Shown piece after piece: positions 52,563 through 60,002 of a stretch of 64,000 nucleotides of DNA (positions within the stretch are counted from its first letter, which is position 1; each line of letters opens with the position of its first letter). The notes below the pieces were generated by a model. That model was not told the DNA's origin and did not search any database. It saw only the letters and a program-made list of their open reading frames with translations. Source of the DNA: JACZUI01 sp965216725 (GTDB lineage: Bacteria > Actinomycetota > Acidimicrobiia > Spongiisociales > ZC4RG35). The DNA is taken from assembly GCA_965216725.1 (NCBI GenBank), contig CBDCGI010000023.1, positions 133,642 to 197,641 on the forward strand, in the 5' to 3' direction. Position numbers and translations under genes: made by a program.

Positions 52563-54393
52563 CCGGTGAGACCCCCAATCGGTGTAGCGCCTGCTCCATG
52601 ATCTCGGCGAAAACCGGTGCGGCGGACCTGCCGCCAGTGCGGAACTCCTTGGACGGCGAGTCGATGACAACAGCCACGACAACACGAGGGGCGTCTATCG
52701 GCGCCATGCCAACAAAAGAAGCCCGAGTCTGCTCCGTGTATCGCCCCTCCTCGTTGAGCTTGTTGGCCGTGCCGGTCTTGCCTCCAACCCGGTAGCCATC
52801 GACCTGGGCTCCGGTTCCCGTGCCAGACTCCACGACCGACGCCAGCAGCTCTCGCATGAGGAGCGCCGTGGTGTCGGATACGACCCGGCGAGATTCGATC
52901 CCTGCCACCTCGGTATTCCCGTCACCGTCGATGGTCTCGGAGACGATGTGCGGCTGATTCCAGATGCCGTCGTTGGCTATGGCAGCGTAGGCCGCGGCCA
53001 TTTGCAGAGGGGTGACGGCAACCGAATACCCGATCGCTGCAGATGCCCAGCAGGTGCCACATCCCGCCTCGAACCTCAGGATTCCAGGCGCCTCCGCCGA
53101 ATAATCGATGCCGGTGTTCGAACCAAGGCCGAACTTCTCGATGTATGAGACCAGTCGCTCCTCCCCGAGGCGCTCGGCAATCATGATCGACCCGACGTTC
53201 GAGGATCTGGTGAAGATCTCCGCGACCGTCATGTCCTCTGTCTCGTGGCTGTCGAAGTCTCGATAGCAGCCCCACAGATCCCCCTGCCCGGTCTCACATG
53301 CACCTTCGAGGATCTCGAGCTCGTCTCCCACGTCTCGAATCAGGGTGCCCACGCCGACCTCTGCTTCCTCCAGAGCGGCCGCGAACGTGATCAGTTTCTC
53401 CGTTGAACCAGGCTCATAGATCCCACGAACCACGAAGTTGGTGAAAGAAGAACAAAGGGGGTCGTCTGACTCCTCGCATCGCGGGTCGACGGTCTCCCTC
53501 GTCTCGGGATCAAAAACGGGAACTCCCGTCATGGCGAGGATGCCCCCCGTCTCCACGTCCAAGGCCACCACCCAGCAGGAAGCAGCATCTGTCCTGTCGA
53601 CAGCTTGCTTGCACGCCTCCTGGGCCTGGTACTGCAGGGGCAAGTCGATCGTGGTGTTGAGGTCGACGCCGGGGACCGCGGGCACGATGTCGCTCATGCC
53701 TTGGGGAATCGGCCTCCCGCTGATGTCCCGTTCGAACAGAGCGTGGCCCGGCGTGCCCCTGAGCACATCGTCGTAGACGTACTCGAGGCCTTCCTGGCCG
53801 TTGCCGTCGATGTCGACGAAGCCGGTGATATGGCTGGCCACCTCGCCTGCCGGATAGACCCGGGTCGACTCCGGCAACGAATACACACCGGCAAGGGCCA
53901 TGCCCAATATCTCTTCGGCCAGAACCGGCTCCACCTGGCGATCGATATAGACGAAGTCTCGATCGGATGTGAGTCTCTCGAAGAGGACGTCCGGGTCGAC
54001 ACCGAGCAGAGACCCCACCTGTTGGGCCACCCAAAGCGGCTCCTCCACCTGCTCCGGCACCGCGTACAGGCTCTGAGCCTCGACGGTTAGCGCCAGGAGC
54101 TCTCCGTTGCGGTCGAAGATCTTTCCTCGCTGCGGAGCCAGGTCGCGTGTGACCAGCCTCTGCTCCAACCCTTGGTCGGCCAAGTCCGACGCGTGGACCA
54201 CCTGCACCTGGACCAATCTGAAAGCCATGGCCACCCATGCCCCGAAGATGAAGAAGGCGATCAGACCGATTCGAAAACGCGGAGAAGTCCATATCCGGGC
54301 AGTCTTCGCTGCCACGGTCTCAGGTCTCCCGCCGCGACTCCCGGGGTCCGGGTGCTGCCACCCACCCCACGAGCCCGGCTCCAGCGCTGACAC
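52552..54393 (-). CDS. ftsI: Septal peptidoglycan transpeptidase FtsI (PBP3, class B PBP)
   Basis: Penicillin-binding transpeptidase that crosslinks septal peptidoglycan with FtsW, 613 residues from GTG 54393. A membrane anchor (RIGLIAFFIFGAWVAMAFRL, about 41-60) is followed by the PBP dimerisation domain and the transpeptidase with the active serine S330 in STEK (YEPGSTEKLITF), SSN in TRSSNVGSIMIAERL and KTG in VGGKTGTANK. No PASTA repeats are seen. An extra hydrophilic insert with several cysteines (around 300-315 and 445) may form disulfides outside the cell. Confidence 0.95.
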   Translation of the reverse strand: MSALEPGSWGGWQHPDPGSRGGRPETVAAKTARIWTSPRFRIGLIAFFIFGAWVAMAFRLVQVQVVHASDLADQGLEQRLVTRDLAPQRGKIFDRNGELLALTVEAQSLYAVPEQVEEPLWVAQQVGSLLGVDPDVLFERLTSDRDFVYIDRQVEPVLAEEILGMALAGVYSLPESTRVYPAGEVASHITGFVDIDGNGQEGLEYVYDDVLRGTPGHALFERDISGRPIPQGMSDIVPAVPGVDLNTTIDLPLQYQAQEACKQAVDRTDAASCWVVALDVETGGILAMTGVPVFDPETRETVDPRCEESDDPLCSSFTNFVVRGIYEPGSTEKLITFAAALEEAEVGVGTLIRDVGDELEILEGACETGQGDLWGCYRDFDSHETEDMTVAEIFTRSSNVGSIMIAERLGEERLVSYIEKFGLGSNTGIDYSAEAPGILRFEAGCGTCWASAAIGYSVAVTPLQMAAAYAAIANDGIWNQPHIVSETIDGDGNTEVAGIESRRVVSDTTALLMRELLASVVESGTGTGAQVDGYRVGGKTGTANKLNEEGRYTEQTRASFVGMAPIDAPRVVVAVVIDSPSKEFRTGGRSAAPVFAEIMEQALHRLGVSPDGS

Positions 54394-54417
54394 CGGTCCT
54401 TGTCGAAATCTTGCGGA

Positions 54418-54807
54418 TCATTGGCTGCCGCCAAGCCGTCCGTTGGCGACAACTTCGGGACCTTCAGGAGAGAGGTCGACAACTATCTGGTTGGAGACTT
54501 GGGGCAGCACCATGCCCAGCCCTTCTGCAAGTGGGGCGATACGGGCCGGGTTTTCGAGACGGGCGACCTCCATCTTCAGCTCCTCGTTGAGGGCATCCTG
54601 TTCGGCGATCGCCTTCTCCAGGTCCGCTAGCTCGAACGCCGACTTGTCCAGCGACGTTTGGGCAAACCCCAGACCGAGGAATCCAACGACGGCAACAATG
54701 ACGACGATGCTCCAAGGTGCCAGCAACCAACGCCTCAGCCCCTTGCGCCCAGGGACCACTCGAAGCCGCCGGCTATCTGCAGGGGACCGAAGTGGATGAG
54801 ACGTCAT
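54418..54807 (-). CDS. ftsL: FtsL-like divisome membrane protein
   Basis: A 129-residue single-pass protein: basic N-terminus, membrane helix (WSIVVIVAVVGFLGLGFAQ), then a short coiled coil (FELADLEKAIAEQDALNEEL) and MEVARLENPARIAPLAEGLG, the usual FtsL layout in Gram-positive clusters. FtsL bridges FtsQ/FtsB to FtsW/FtsI. The assignment rests on topology, coiled coil and position between rsmH and ftsI, since the family is poorly conserved. Confidence 0.85.
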   Translation of the reverse strand: MTSHPLRSPADSRRLRVVPGRKGLRRWLLAPWSIVVIVAVVGFLGLGFAQTSLDKSAFELADLEKAIAEQDALNEELKMEVARLENPARIAPLAEGLGMVLPQVSNQIVVDLSPEGPEVVANGRLGGSQ

Positions 54808-55736
54808 GCGGCAACCTTCTCCGCTGCTCGGAGCAAGGCAGATCTAGCCCGATTATTGGAATCGATCTCGCGTTGTGACGGCCGTACCGGCTTGCGAGTG
54901 AGGATCTTCAGCTCTGACGATCGCCCACAGCCGCAGACGGGCAAGTCCGGAGGACATACGCAATCACGTGCGCCATCGGCGAACCGCCGTTTGACGATTC
55001 GATCCTCTAGCGAGTGATAAGAGATGGCAACGACTCGCCCAGCAGGCTCGAGAATGGCGATTGCGTGGTCCAATCCTTGGGAGATGGCTTCCAACTCCCC
55101 GTTAACGGCGATCCGTATGGCCTGAAAGGTGCGTCGGGCGGGATGACCCGCCCGACGCCTGGCCGCGGGGAGTGCCTCTGCGATGACAGTGGCAACCTGG
55201 CGCGTGGAAGTGTGGGGCCGACCGGCCACTAGGGCCCGGGCGATCCGAGGCGCCATCGGCTCTTCGCCGTATTCGCGGATGATCCGAGTGAGGTCGGCCT
55301 GGGACCAACGGTTGATCACATCGTCAGCCGAGATGAGAGCATCTGGGCCCATGCGCATGTCGAGCGGCCCGTCATGCCGGTACGAGAAACCCCGCTCGGC
55401 GTGGTCGAGCTGATGAGAAGAAACGCCAAAGTCGAACAGCACGCCATTGACCTTCTGCACACGTCCCTCGAGAAGAGAAGTCAGATCTCCGAGATTGCCC
55501 TGGATTGATTCGATTCCCAGATCCCCCGCCCGGGCCAGGGCATCGGGGTCTCGGTCGATCGCCACCAACTGCACTTCGTCTCCAAACTCGTCCAACAGCC
55601 GTCCGCTATGGCCGCCGCCGCCGAACGTTGCGTCGACCACAACACCCGGGATCACCGGAGCCATCAGCTCAACAACCTCTTCGACCAGGACGGGCCTGTG
55701 GTAGCCGTACTCGTCCCCAGCTCTGTCCTGGCTCAT
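54804..55736 (-). CDS. rsmH: 16S rRNA m4C1402 methyltransferase RsmH
   Basis: SAM-dependent enzyme that adds the N4-methyl group to C1402 of 16S rRNA, 310 residues. It has the family GYHRPVLVEEVVELMAP opening, the SAM site VVDATFGGGGHSGRLLDEFG, and LFDFGVSSHQLDHAERGFSY and RTFQAIRIAVNGELEAI. The ATG at 55736 is used; TTG 55763 would be possible. Its ribosome binding site is enclosed in the stem described at 55738-55814. Overlaps ftsL by four bases. Confidence 0.96.
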   Translation of the reverse strand: MSQDRAGDEYGYHRPVLVEEVVELMAPVIPGVVVDATFGGGGHSGRLLDEFGDEVQLVAIDRDPDALARAGDLGIESIQGNLGDLTSLLEGRVQKVNGVLFDFGVSSHQLDHAERGFSYRHDGPLDMRMGPDALISADDVINRWSQADLTRIIREYGEEPMAPRIARALVAGRPHTSTRQVATVIAEALPAARRRAGHPARRTFQAIRIAVNGELEAISQGLDHAIAILEPAGRVVAISYHSLEDRIVKRRFADGARDCVCPPDLPVCGCGRSSELKILTRKPVRPSQREIDSNNRARSALLRAAEKVAA

Positions 55737-55737
55737 T

Positions 55738-55814
55738 GTCAGCCCCCCGGGCGCTGGTACCAATCAGTAAGCGGGCGGAGTCAGGGGCCTTCCAATTGGT
55801 TCCGGGGGGCTGAC
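55738..55814 (-). promoter_or_regulatory. Long hairpin burying the rsmH ribosome binding site
   Basis: A perfect 13-bp inverted repeat flanks a 51-base loop: GTCAGCCCCCCGG at 55738-55750 and CCGGGGGGCTGAC at 55802-55814 (plus-strand reading). In the mraZ-rsmH transcript the 3' arm ends one base before the rsmH ATG and contains the only purine-rich Shine-Dalgarno. A second 6-bp helix (ACCAAT/ATTGGT) lies inside. Such a stem would strongly hinder ribosome entry at rsmH unless opened by translation of mraZ, a protein or temperature. It lacks a T-run, so a classical terminator is less likely. Function is inferred. Confidence 0.6.
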
Positions 55815-55845
55815 GATGGGCCAGCCAGTTCTCATGGGCGTTGGG

Positions 55846-56259
55846 TCAGTCGTCCTCCTCCAGGTACATCTCGTCACCGGCCGCTCGGTCTGCCGTGTGA
55901 CCATCCCTGTTCCAAATCTCGACGTGGGTGAAGACCCCGATGACAGCCACCTCGGAGGCGAGCTCGAGACCTGCATATTCGCGAAGGTCCTCTTTGAGCA
56001 ACACCCGCCCGGATTTGTCCGGAACCTGGGCGTCGGCTCCGGCGAAGACAGTTCTCGAGAAGCGGCGGCCCTCTTTGTCCTGCGGACGGCCCATCACCTC
56101 GGAGGCCTTCTCCAAGAAGTCCTCGGTCGCATGAACCGTGAGCTGACCGTCCTGACCCTTGGCGACGACACATCCCTCTTCGAGACGACGGCGAAAGCCG
56201 GAGGGCATGACGACCCTCCCTTTGCTGTCCAGGGTGTGGTAGTACTCACCAAGGAACAC
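55846..56259 (-). CDS. mraZ: Transcriptional regulator MraZ
   Basis: DNA-binding regulator of the dcw operon with a double swapped-hairpin AbrB-like fold, 137 residues. It starts MFLGEYYHTLDSKGRVVMP and has the second repeat AQVPDKSGRVLLKEDLREY; both D-x(1-3)-GR motifs are intact. The C-terminal 20 residues are acidic. It is the first gene of the dcw cluster and probably represses its own promoter through the TGGGN repeats found upstream. Length is slightly shorter than most. Confidence 0.96.
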   Translation of the reverse strand: MFLGEYYHTLDSKGRVVMPSGFRRRLEEGCVVAKGQDGQLTVHATEDFLEKASEVMGRPQDKEGRRFSRTVFAGADAQVPDKSGRVLLKEDLREYAGLELASEVAVIGVFTHVEIWNRDGHTADRAAGDEMYLEEDD

Positions 56260-56345
56260 TTCGTCTCGTCTCCGTCCGTCTCCACTGCACGACCTCGCGG
56301 TCTTTTCGCAACCCGTCGCGACCCGCGCACCGCGACTTGCACGCC

Positions 56346-56374
56346 ACTATGACCCACTTCCCCCCACTTGTCAA
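56346..56374 (-). promoter_or_regulatory. mraZ (dcw operon) promoter
   Basis: On the minus strand a -35 TTGACA (56369-56374) and a -10 CATAGT (56346-56351) are separated by exactly 17 bases, about 90 bases upstream of the mraZ ATG. This is the best promoter match in the window. The spacer is almost filled by the MraZ binding repeats, which gives direct means of repression. Confidence 0.8.
56352..56366 (-). promoter_or_regulatory. MraZ operator (two TGGGN repeats)
   Basis: On the minus strand TGGGG-GGAAG-TGGGT: two TGGGN repeats spaced by five bases, the established MraZ target pattern, placed between the -35 and -10 boxes of the mraZ promoter. Binding would block RNA polymerase, giving autorepression of the dcw operon. 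Confidence 0.75.
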
Positions 56375-56511
56375 CCTTTTGCTGCCACTATCAGTGACGT
56401 GCGTGACCTCAGTAGCCCCCCGGAGATTCGAGAATCCCAACGCCCCTTCACTTCAGGCTGCGGCGGGCGACTTCGATGGCACCAAAGATGGGTCGGATTT
56501 AGCCTTTCTGC

Positions 56512-57426
56512 ATGCAACAAGGCGGTACAACCCGCGGCGTGGTGGTCGTTGACGCGCCATCCAACCTCGGTTTGAGGCCGCCTGCTCCCGGCGTGGTTCC
56601 CGGGTGCTACAAGGCGGGACGAGTGTTGCGGGAGAAGGGAATACTCACCGGACTCCGCACCGAAGACGCCGGGACCGTCGTGCCGCCGGCGTACAAACCA
56701 GAGTGGTCGCCCGGACAAGGCTCTCGCAACGCCGAGGCGATCGCCAGCTACTCGATCGCCCTCGCCGATCGCATCGCCTCTCTCATCGACCCCTCACGCC
56801 TGATCGTGGTGCTTGGTGGCGATTGCAGCGTCCTCATCGGTGAGGCATTGGCTCTCCGCCGACGCGGCCGGTATGGCCTTGCCTTCCTCGACGGTCACAG
56901 CGACTTCCGTCATCCCGCCAACAGCTCTCACATCAACGCGGCGGCAGGAGAAGACCTGGCGATCGTCACCGGCCGCGGAGACGACCGTCTCATCAACCTG
57001 GAGTCGATGGGGCCCTATTTCGAGGAGTCCGCGATCGCGGTCGCAGGACTCCGTGATTCCGATTCGGAGCTAGCCGAGCTGCGGGCACTTGGAATCCCGG
57101 TGTGGACAGCCGAGAAGGCCGAGGCAGAGCCAGGCACAGTCGGCGAGTCAATGATCGAGCACCTGGCCTCCTCCGACCTCAGTGGGTACTGGGTACATGT
57201 AGACGTCGACATCCTCGACGAGTCGGTCATGCCGGCGGTGGACAGCCCCTCGAAGGGTGGCTTGAGTTTCGAGAGCCTGCGGGTGCTCCTGGAAGGGCTA
57301 TTACAGGAACGTCGGGCGGTGGGTGTCGATTTCTGCATCTACGACCCCGATCTGGACCCGGACCGGGTGGCAGGGTCGCTCTTGGCAGCCACACTGAACC
57401 AAGCCCTGAGGTCGGCTGTCTCTTGA
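56512..57426 (+). CDS. Arginase/agmatinase/formiminoglutamase-family protein
   Basis: Ureohydrolase-superfamily protein of 304 residues. Metal-ligand motifs are GGDCSVLIGEA (usual His replaced by Cys), FLDGHSDFRHP (D-x-H-x-D) and VHVDVDILDESVMPAVDSP. The Cys-for-His change occurs in a known actinobacterial branch of the family, so activity is likely but the substrate (arginine, agmatine or other guanidine compound) cannot be told. A possible -10 TAGCCT six bases before the ATG suggests a leaderless transcript. It is divergent from mraZ. Confidence 0.85.
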   Translation: MQQGGTTRGVVVVDAPSNLGLRPPAPGVVPGCYKAGRVLREKGILTGLRTEDAGTVVPPAYKPEWSPGQGSRNAEAIASYSIALADRIASLIDPSRLIVVLGGDCSVLIGEALALRRRGRYGLAFLDGHSDFRHPANSSHINAAAGEDLAIVTGRGDDRLINLESMGPYFEESAIAVAGLRDSDSELAELRALGIPVWTAEKAEAEPGTVGESMIEHLASSDLSGYWVHVDVDILDESVMPAVDSPSKGGLSFESLRVLLEGLLQERRAVGVDFCIYDPDLDPDRVAGSLLAATLNQALRSAVS

Positions 57427-57464
57427 GAACCGGACTCCGCCGGCAGCCATCCATCGCGGATACC

Positions 57465-57520
57465 CCCGTCGAGTGTGCTTGTCCTACCCAGAAACCGAGA
57501 GGACAAGCACACTCGACGGG
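57465..57520. repeat. Perfect 21-bp inverted repeat between convergent genes
   Basis: Two 21-base arms, 57465-57485 and 57500-57520, are exact reverse complements, beginning CCCGTCGAGTGTGCTTGTCC, and enclose a 14-base loop. It sits 38 bases after the arginase-family stop and about 50 before the stop of the convergent HNH gene. Neither flank has a T-run. A bidirectional, tail-less terminator is the simplest reading; a mobile or dispersed palindromic element is the alternative. Confidence 0.7.
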
Positions 57521-57569
57521 AAAGGGGGCGCTCCGTGACCAGCTGATGTCGCCCACTCGCGCGGAGGAG

Positions 57570-58067
57570 TCAGGCGACTTCCAGATAAGGGCGCCAGTCC
57601 GGGTCCATGTGGAACCCGGCCGAGGCGTAGATCCAGGCGTAGCGTCTCGGCGGAGCCGGCTGCGTGGACAACCGCAACCCCGTCTCCCGGAGCATACGGT
57701 CGCCTTTGCGGATGTTGCAGCTTCGACAGCAAGCAACCACGTTCTCCCAAGAGTGGTCGCCTCCTTTGGACCGGGGAACAACGTGATCTATCGACTCTGC
57801 CGTTGCCCCGCAGTACTGGCAGCGGTAGCCATCACGGCCAAAGACCGCACGTCGGGTGACAGGCACCGCCCGTCTGTAGGGAACCTTCACATAGCGGGTG
57901 AGACGAACGATGGACGGCACTTGCATCGAGGCCCGCTCGCTATTCCACGTCTCGTCTTTGGGGACGACGACGGTCGCCTTTTGGCTGAGAATCAGGACGA
58001 CAGCACGACGAGTCGTGACCACTGAAAGTGGCTCGTAACTGGCGTTTAATACGAGAACCCTGGCCAT
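57570..58067 (-). CDS. HNH endonuclease-domain protein
   Basis: A 165-residue protein with an N-terminal conserved domain (ARVLVLNASYEPLSVVTTRR and a basic KVPYRRAVPVTRRAVF) and a C-terminal HNH nuclease module CQYCGATAESIDHVVPRSKGG...NVVACCRSCNIRKGDR with two CxxC zinc pairs and the DH of the active site. This standalone HNH family is widespread in actinobacteria and is not tied to a restriction system here. The start at ATG 58067 fits its conserved N-terminus; an in-frame start at 58178 is less likely. Confidence 0.9.
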   Translation of the reverse strand: MARVLVLNASYEPLSVVTTRRAVVLILSQKATVVVPKDETWNSERASMQVPSIVRLTRYVKVPYRRAVPVTRRAVFGRDGYRCQYCGATAESIDHVVPRSKGGDHSWENVVACCRSCNIRKGDRMLRETGLRLSTQPAPPRRYAWIYASAGFHMDPDWRPYLEVA

Positions 58068-58119
58068 CTTTGGTCTTCTGAGGGACTCGACGTTACCAAG
58101 CAGGCTCGATATAGCCGCC

Positions 58120-58695
58120 TCAACTCCCCGAAGACGGCCTCCCCTGGAACGCCGGCACCTCGTCTGGTGCCAAACCAAGAGCTCGCCCCACGGCGAGGGC
58201 CAACGCTGACTCGAGCCCGTTGGTGGTGCCGGCCGAACCCGAATACCGGGTATCGCCGTCGCTCAACTGGATGGACAAACGGTCTCCCTCCCTGGCCAAT
58301 CCCACAACTTCGAGTGGGATTCTCCCCACTACCTGACACCACGCATCCGACAAGCCCTGTGCAATCGCACCCGCGTTTGGGGACACGATTCGAAACGAGC
58401 GCACCTTCTCTCCGATGACCTCCACACGGGCACCTCCGCGGATCGGCGTGATTCGGACGTCGACATCGAGATCCTCGGTATCGTTCGCCGCAGGGGCACC
58501 TCGAAACCGGAGTTTGGGTTTCGCAGACCGGACTCCGTAGGCAACCAAGAGCGAGTGGACGCGCCGGGTGACTTCGACCTGATCTGCTCCCGGCTCCAGC
58601 CTGACCTTGATCCCACCAGCATCGATGTCGTCGAGATCGATTTCGACAGAGGCCACCCCGGGGAGATCCTCAAGGCGCGGTGCCAGGTTGGTCAT
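58120..58695 (-). CDS. Conserved protein of unknown function (ACT-like N-terminal half)
   Basis: A 191-residue soluble protein. ATG 58695 overlaps the upstream gene's stop (ATGA), which decides against the longer start at 58722. The N-terminal part has alternating strands with DLPGVASVEIDLDDIDAGGI and the middle VRITPIRGGARVEVIGEKVR, and the C-terminus has SIQLSDGDTRYSGSAGTTNG followed by a helix. It resembles regulatory or binding domains rather than a known enzyme. It is likely coexpressed with the gene at 58692. Confidence 0.65.
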   Translation of the reverse strand: MTNLAPRLEDLPGVASVEIDLDDIDAGGIKVRLEPGADQVEVTRRVHSLLVAYGVRSAKPKLRFRGAPAANDTEDLDVDVRITPIRGGARVEVIGEKVRSFRIVSPNAGAIAQGLSDAWCQVVGRIPLEVVGLAREGDRLSIQLSDGDTRYSGSAGTTNGLESALALAVGRALGLAPDEVPAFQGRPSSGS

Positions 58696-58931
58696 CGCAA
58701 GCGCCTCATCCGTCGCCGCCATGACAGAAAGGCCAAGGCGTCTTCCGGATCGATCGCCGACATGGCATCGCCGTAGGCGGTATGAACCCTCCAGGTGACG
58801 TAATCCGAGGAGGGAAACACCCCACGATGAGCTCGAAAAGATACGGCGACACGGATGAACTCCGCGAGCAACACCGGATGACGGGCGAAAGCCCGCAGAT
58901 GTCTCCCAATACCCAAACGGCTGTGCACCAT
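58692..58931 (-). CDS. Small basic protein of unknown function
   Basis: A 79-residue basic protein (ATG 58931; a longer in-frame start at 58967 exists). It reads HLRAFARHPVLLAEFIRVAV near the N-terminus and VTWRVHTAYGDAMSAIDPED toward the end, finishing RRRMRRLR. No motif is recognised. The stop overlaps the next gene as ATGA. It is divergent from moxR, and its first bases lie within the possible N-terminal extension of that gene. Confidence 0.65.
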   Translation of the reverse strand: MVHSRLGIGRHLRAFARHPVLLAEFIRVAVSFRAHRGVFPSSDYVTWRVHTAYGDAMSAIDPEDALAFLSWRRRMRRLR

Positions 58932-59021
58932 TCGATTGCCCTTCCCCAGGGGGGTCAGTCTAGCCAACTAAACGGTGCCCCAAAGGTAGAGTCGCGAGCC
59001 AGCAAATCCCGGGAGCTTCCA

Positions 59022-60002
59022 TTGCCAGAGCTGTCGCCGGAGGCGGTCGACCGATTCGCCAGCCGGTTCAATCGAATCGCCAGCAACGTCGAAACGGTCA
59101 TACAGGGCAAGCGGGATGTTGTCGAGTTGACGGTCCTCGCCCTGCTGGCCGAAGGTCACGTCTTGGTGGAAGACGTTCCCGGTGTCGGCAAGACTCAACT
59201 GGCTAAATCACTGGCCCGCTCGATCGACAGCGTGTTCAACCGCGTCCAGTTCACTCCTGATCTGCTCCCATCCGACGTGACTGGCGTATCGGTGTGGGAC
59301 CGACACAGCAACGAGTTCGAATTCAAGCCGGGACCGATATTCGCCAATATCGTCGTCGGCGACGAGATCAACAGGGCCAGCCCCAAGACTCAATCGGCTC
59401 TTTTGGAGGCAATGGAGGAGCGACAGGTGACCTCCGACGGTGTCACCCGGGCCCTACCGCTGCCGTTCATGGTGGTTGCGACACAGAACCCGCTCGAGCA
59501 CGAAGGCACGTATCCCCTGCCGGAAGCTCAGCTCGACCGTTTCATGATGAGAGTGGTGGTCGGCTACCCGAGCAGGGAGAAGGAGTTGGAGATCCTCGAC
59601 GCCCACGCCATTCACTCCACCTTCCTCGACCTCCAGCCGGTGGCGACAGTCGAGGAGATACAGGACATGATCGCCACGGCGCGCGCTGTGACCGTCTCAC
59701 AAGCGGTCAAGTCATACATCGTGGATCTCGTGGAGGGCACCAGAAACCACAGCGACATCATGCTCGGAGCCTCGCCCCGGTCTGCACTCTTCCTACAGAG
59801 GCTGGCCAGAGCTAGGGCAGCTTCGCAGGGAAGGGAGTATGTGATGCCAGACGACATCAAGGTCCTGGCCCATCCGGTGCTGGAGCACCGCATGGCGCTA
59901 CGGCCCGAAGCTCAGATGCGAGGTGAGTCGCTACCAGGCCTGATTGACGAGATCATCGGCAGACTCCGAGTCCCCGGCACCACCTCCCGGATCGCCACCT
60001 GA
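59022..60002 (+). CDS. MoxR-family AAA+ ATPase
   Basis: AAA+ chaperone-like ATPase of 326 residues. Walker A is EDVPGVGKTQLAKSLARS, Walker B IVVGDEINRASPKTQSALLE, sensor 1 VVATQNPLEHEGTYPLPEAQ and the arginine finger near LDRFMMRV. MoxR proteins act with DUF58 and VWA partners in enzyme maturation or metal insertion. TTG 59022 with GGGAG six bases upstream gives the normal family N-terminus; the frame is open back to 58782, but that 80-residue extension looks unstructured and overlaps the divergent gene. The stop overlaps the DUF58 start by one base. Confidence 0.92.
   Translation: MPELSPEAVDRFASRFNRIASNVETVIQGKRDVVELTVLALLAEGHVLVEDVPGVGKTQLAKSLARSIDSVFNRVQFTPDLLPSDVTGVSVWDRHSNEFEFKPGPIFANIVVGDEINRASPKTQSALLEAMEERQVTSDGVTRALPLPFMVVATQNPLEHEGTYPLPEAQLDRFMMRVVVGYPSREKELEILDAHAIHSTFLDLQPVATVEEIQDMIATARAVTVSQAVKSYIVDLVEGTRNHSDIMLGASPRSALFLQRLARARAASQGREYVMPDDIKVLAHPVLEHRMALRPEAQMRGESLPGLIDEIIGRLRVPGTTSRIAT

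Noticed and set aside
58782..59021. An 80-residue N-terminal extension of the MoxR ATPase
   Set aside because: The added sequence is low in structure, overlaps the divergent small gene and precedes a TTG start with a good Shine-Dalgarno and the normal family N-terminus.
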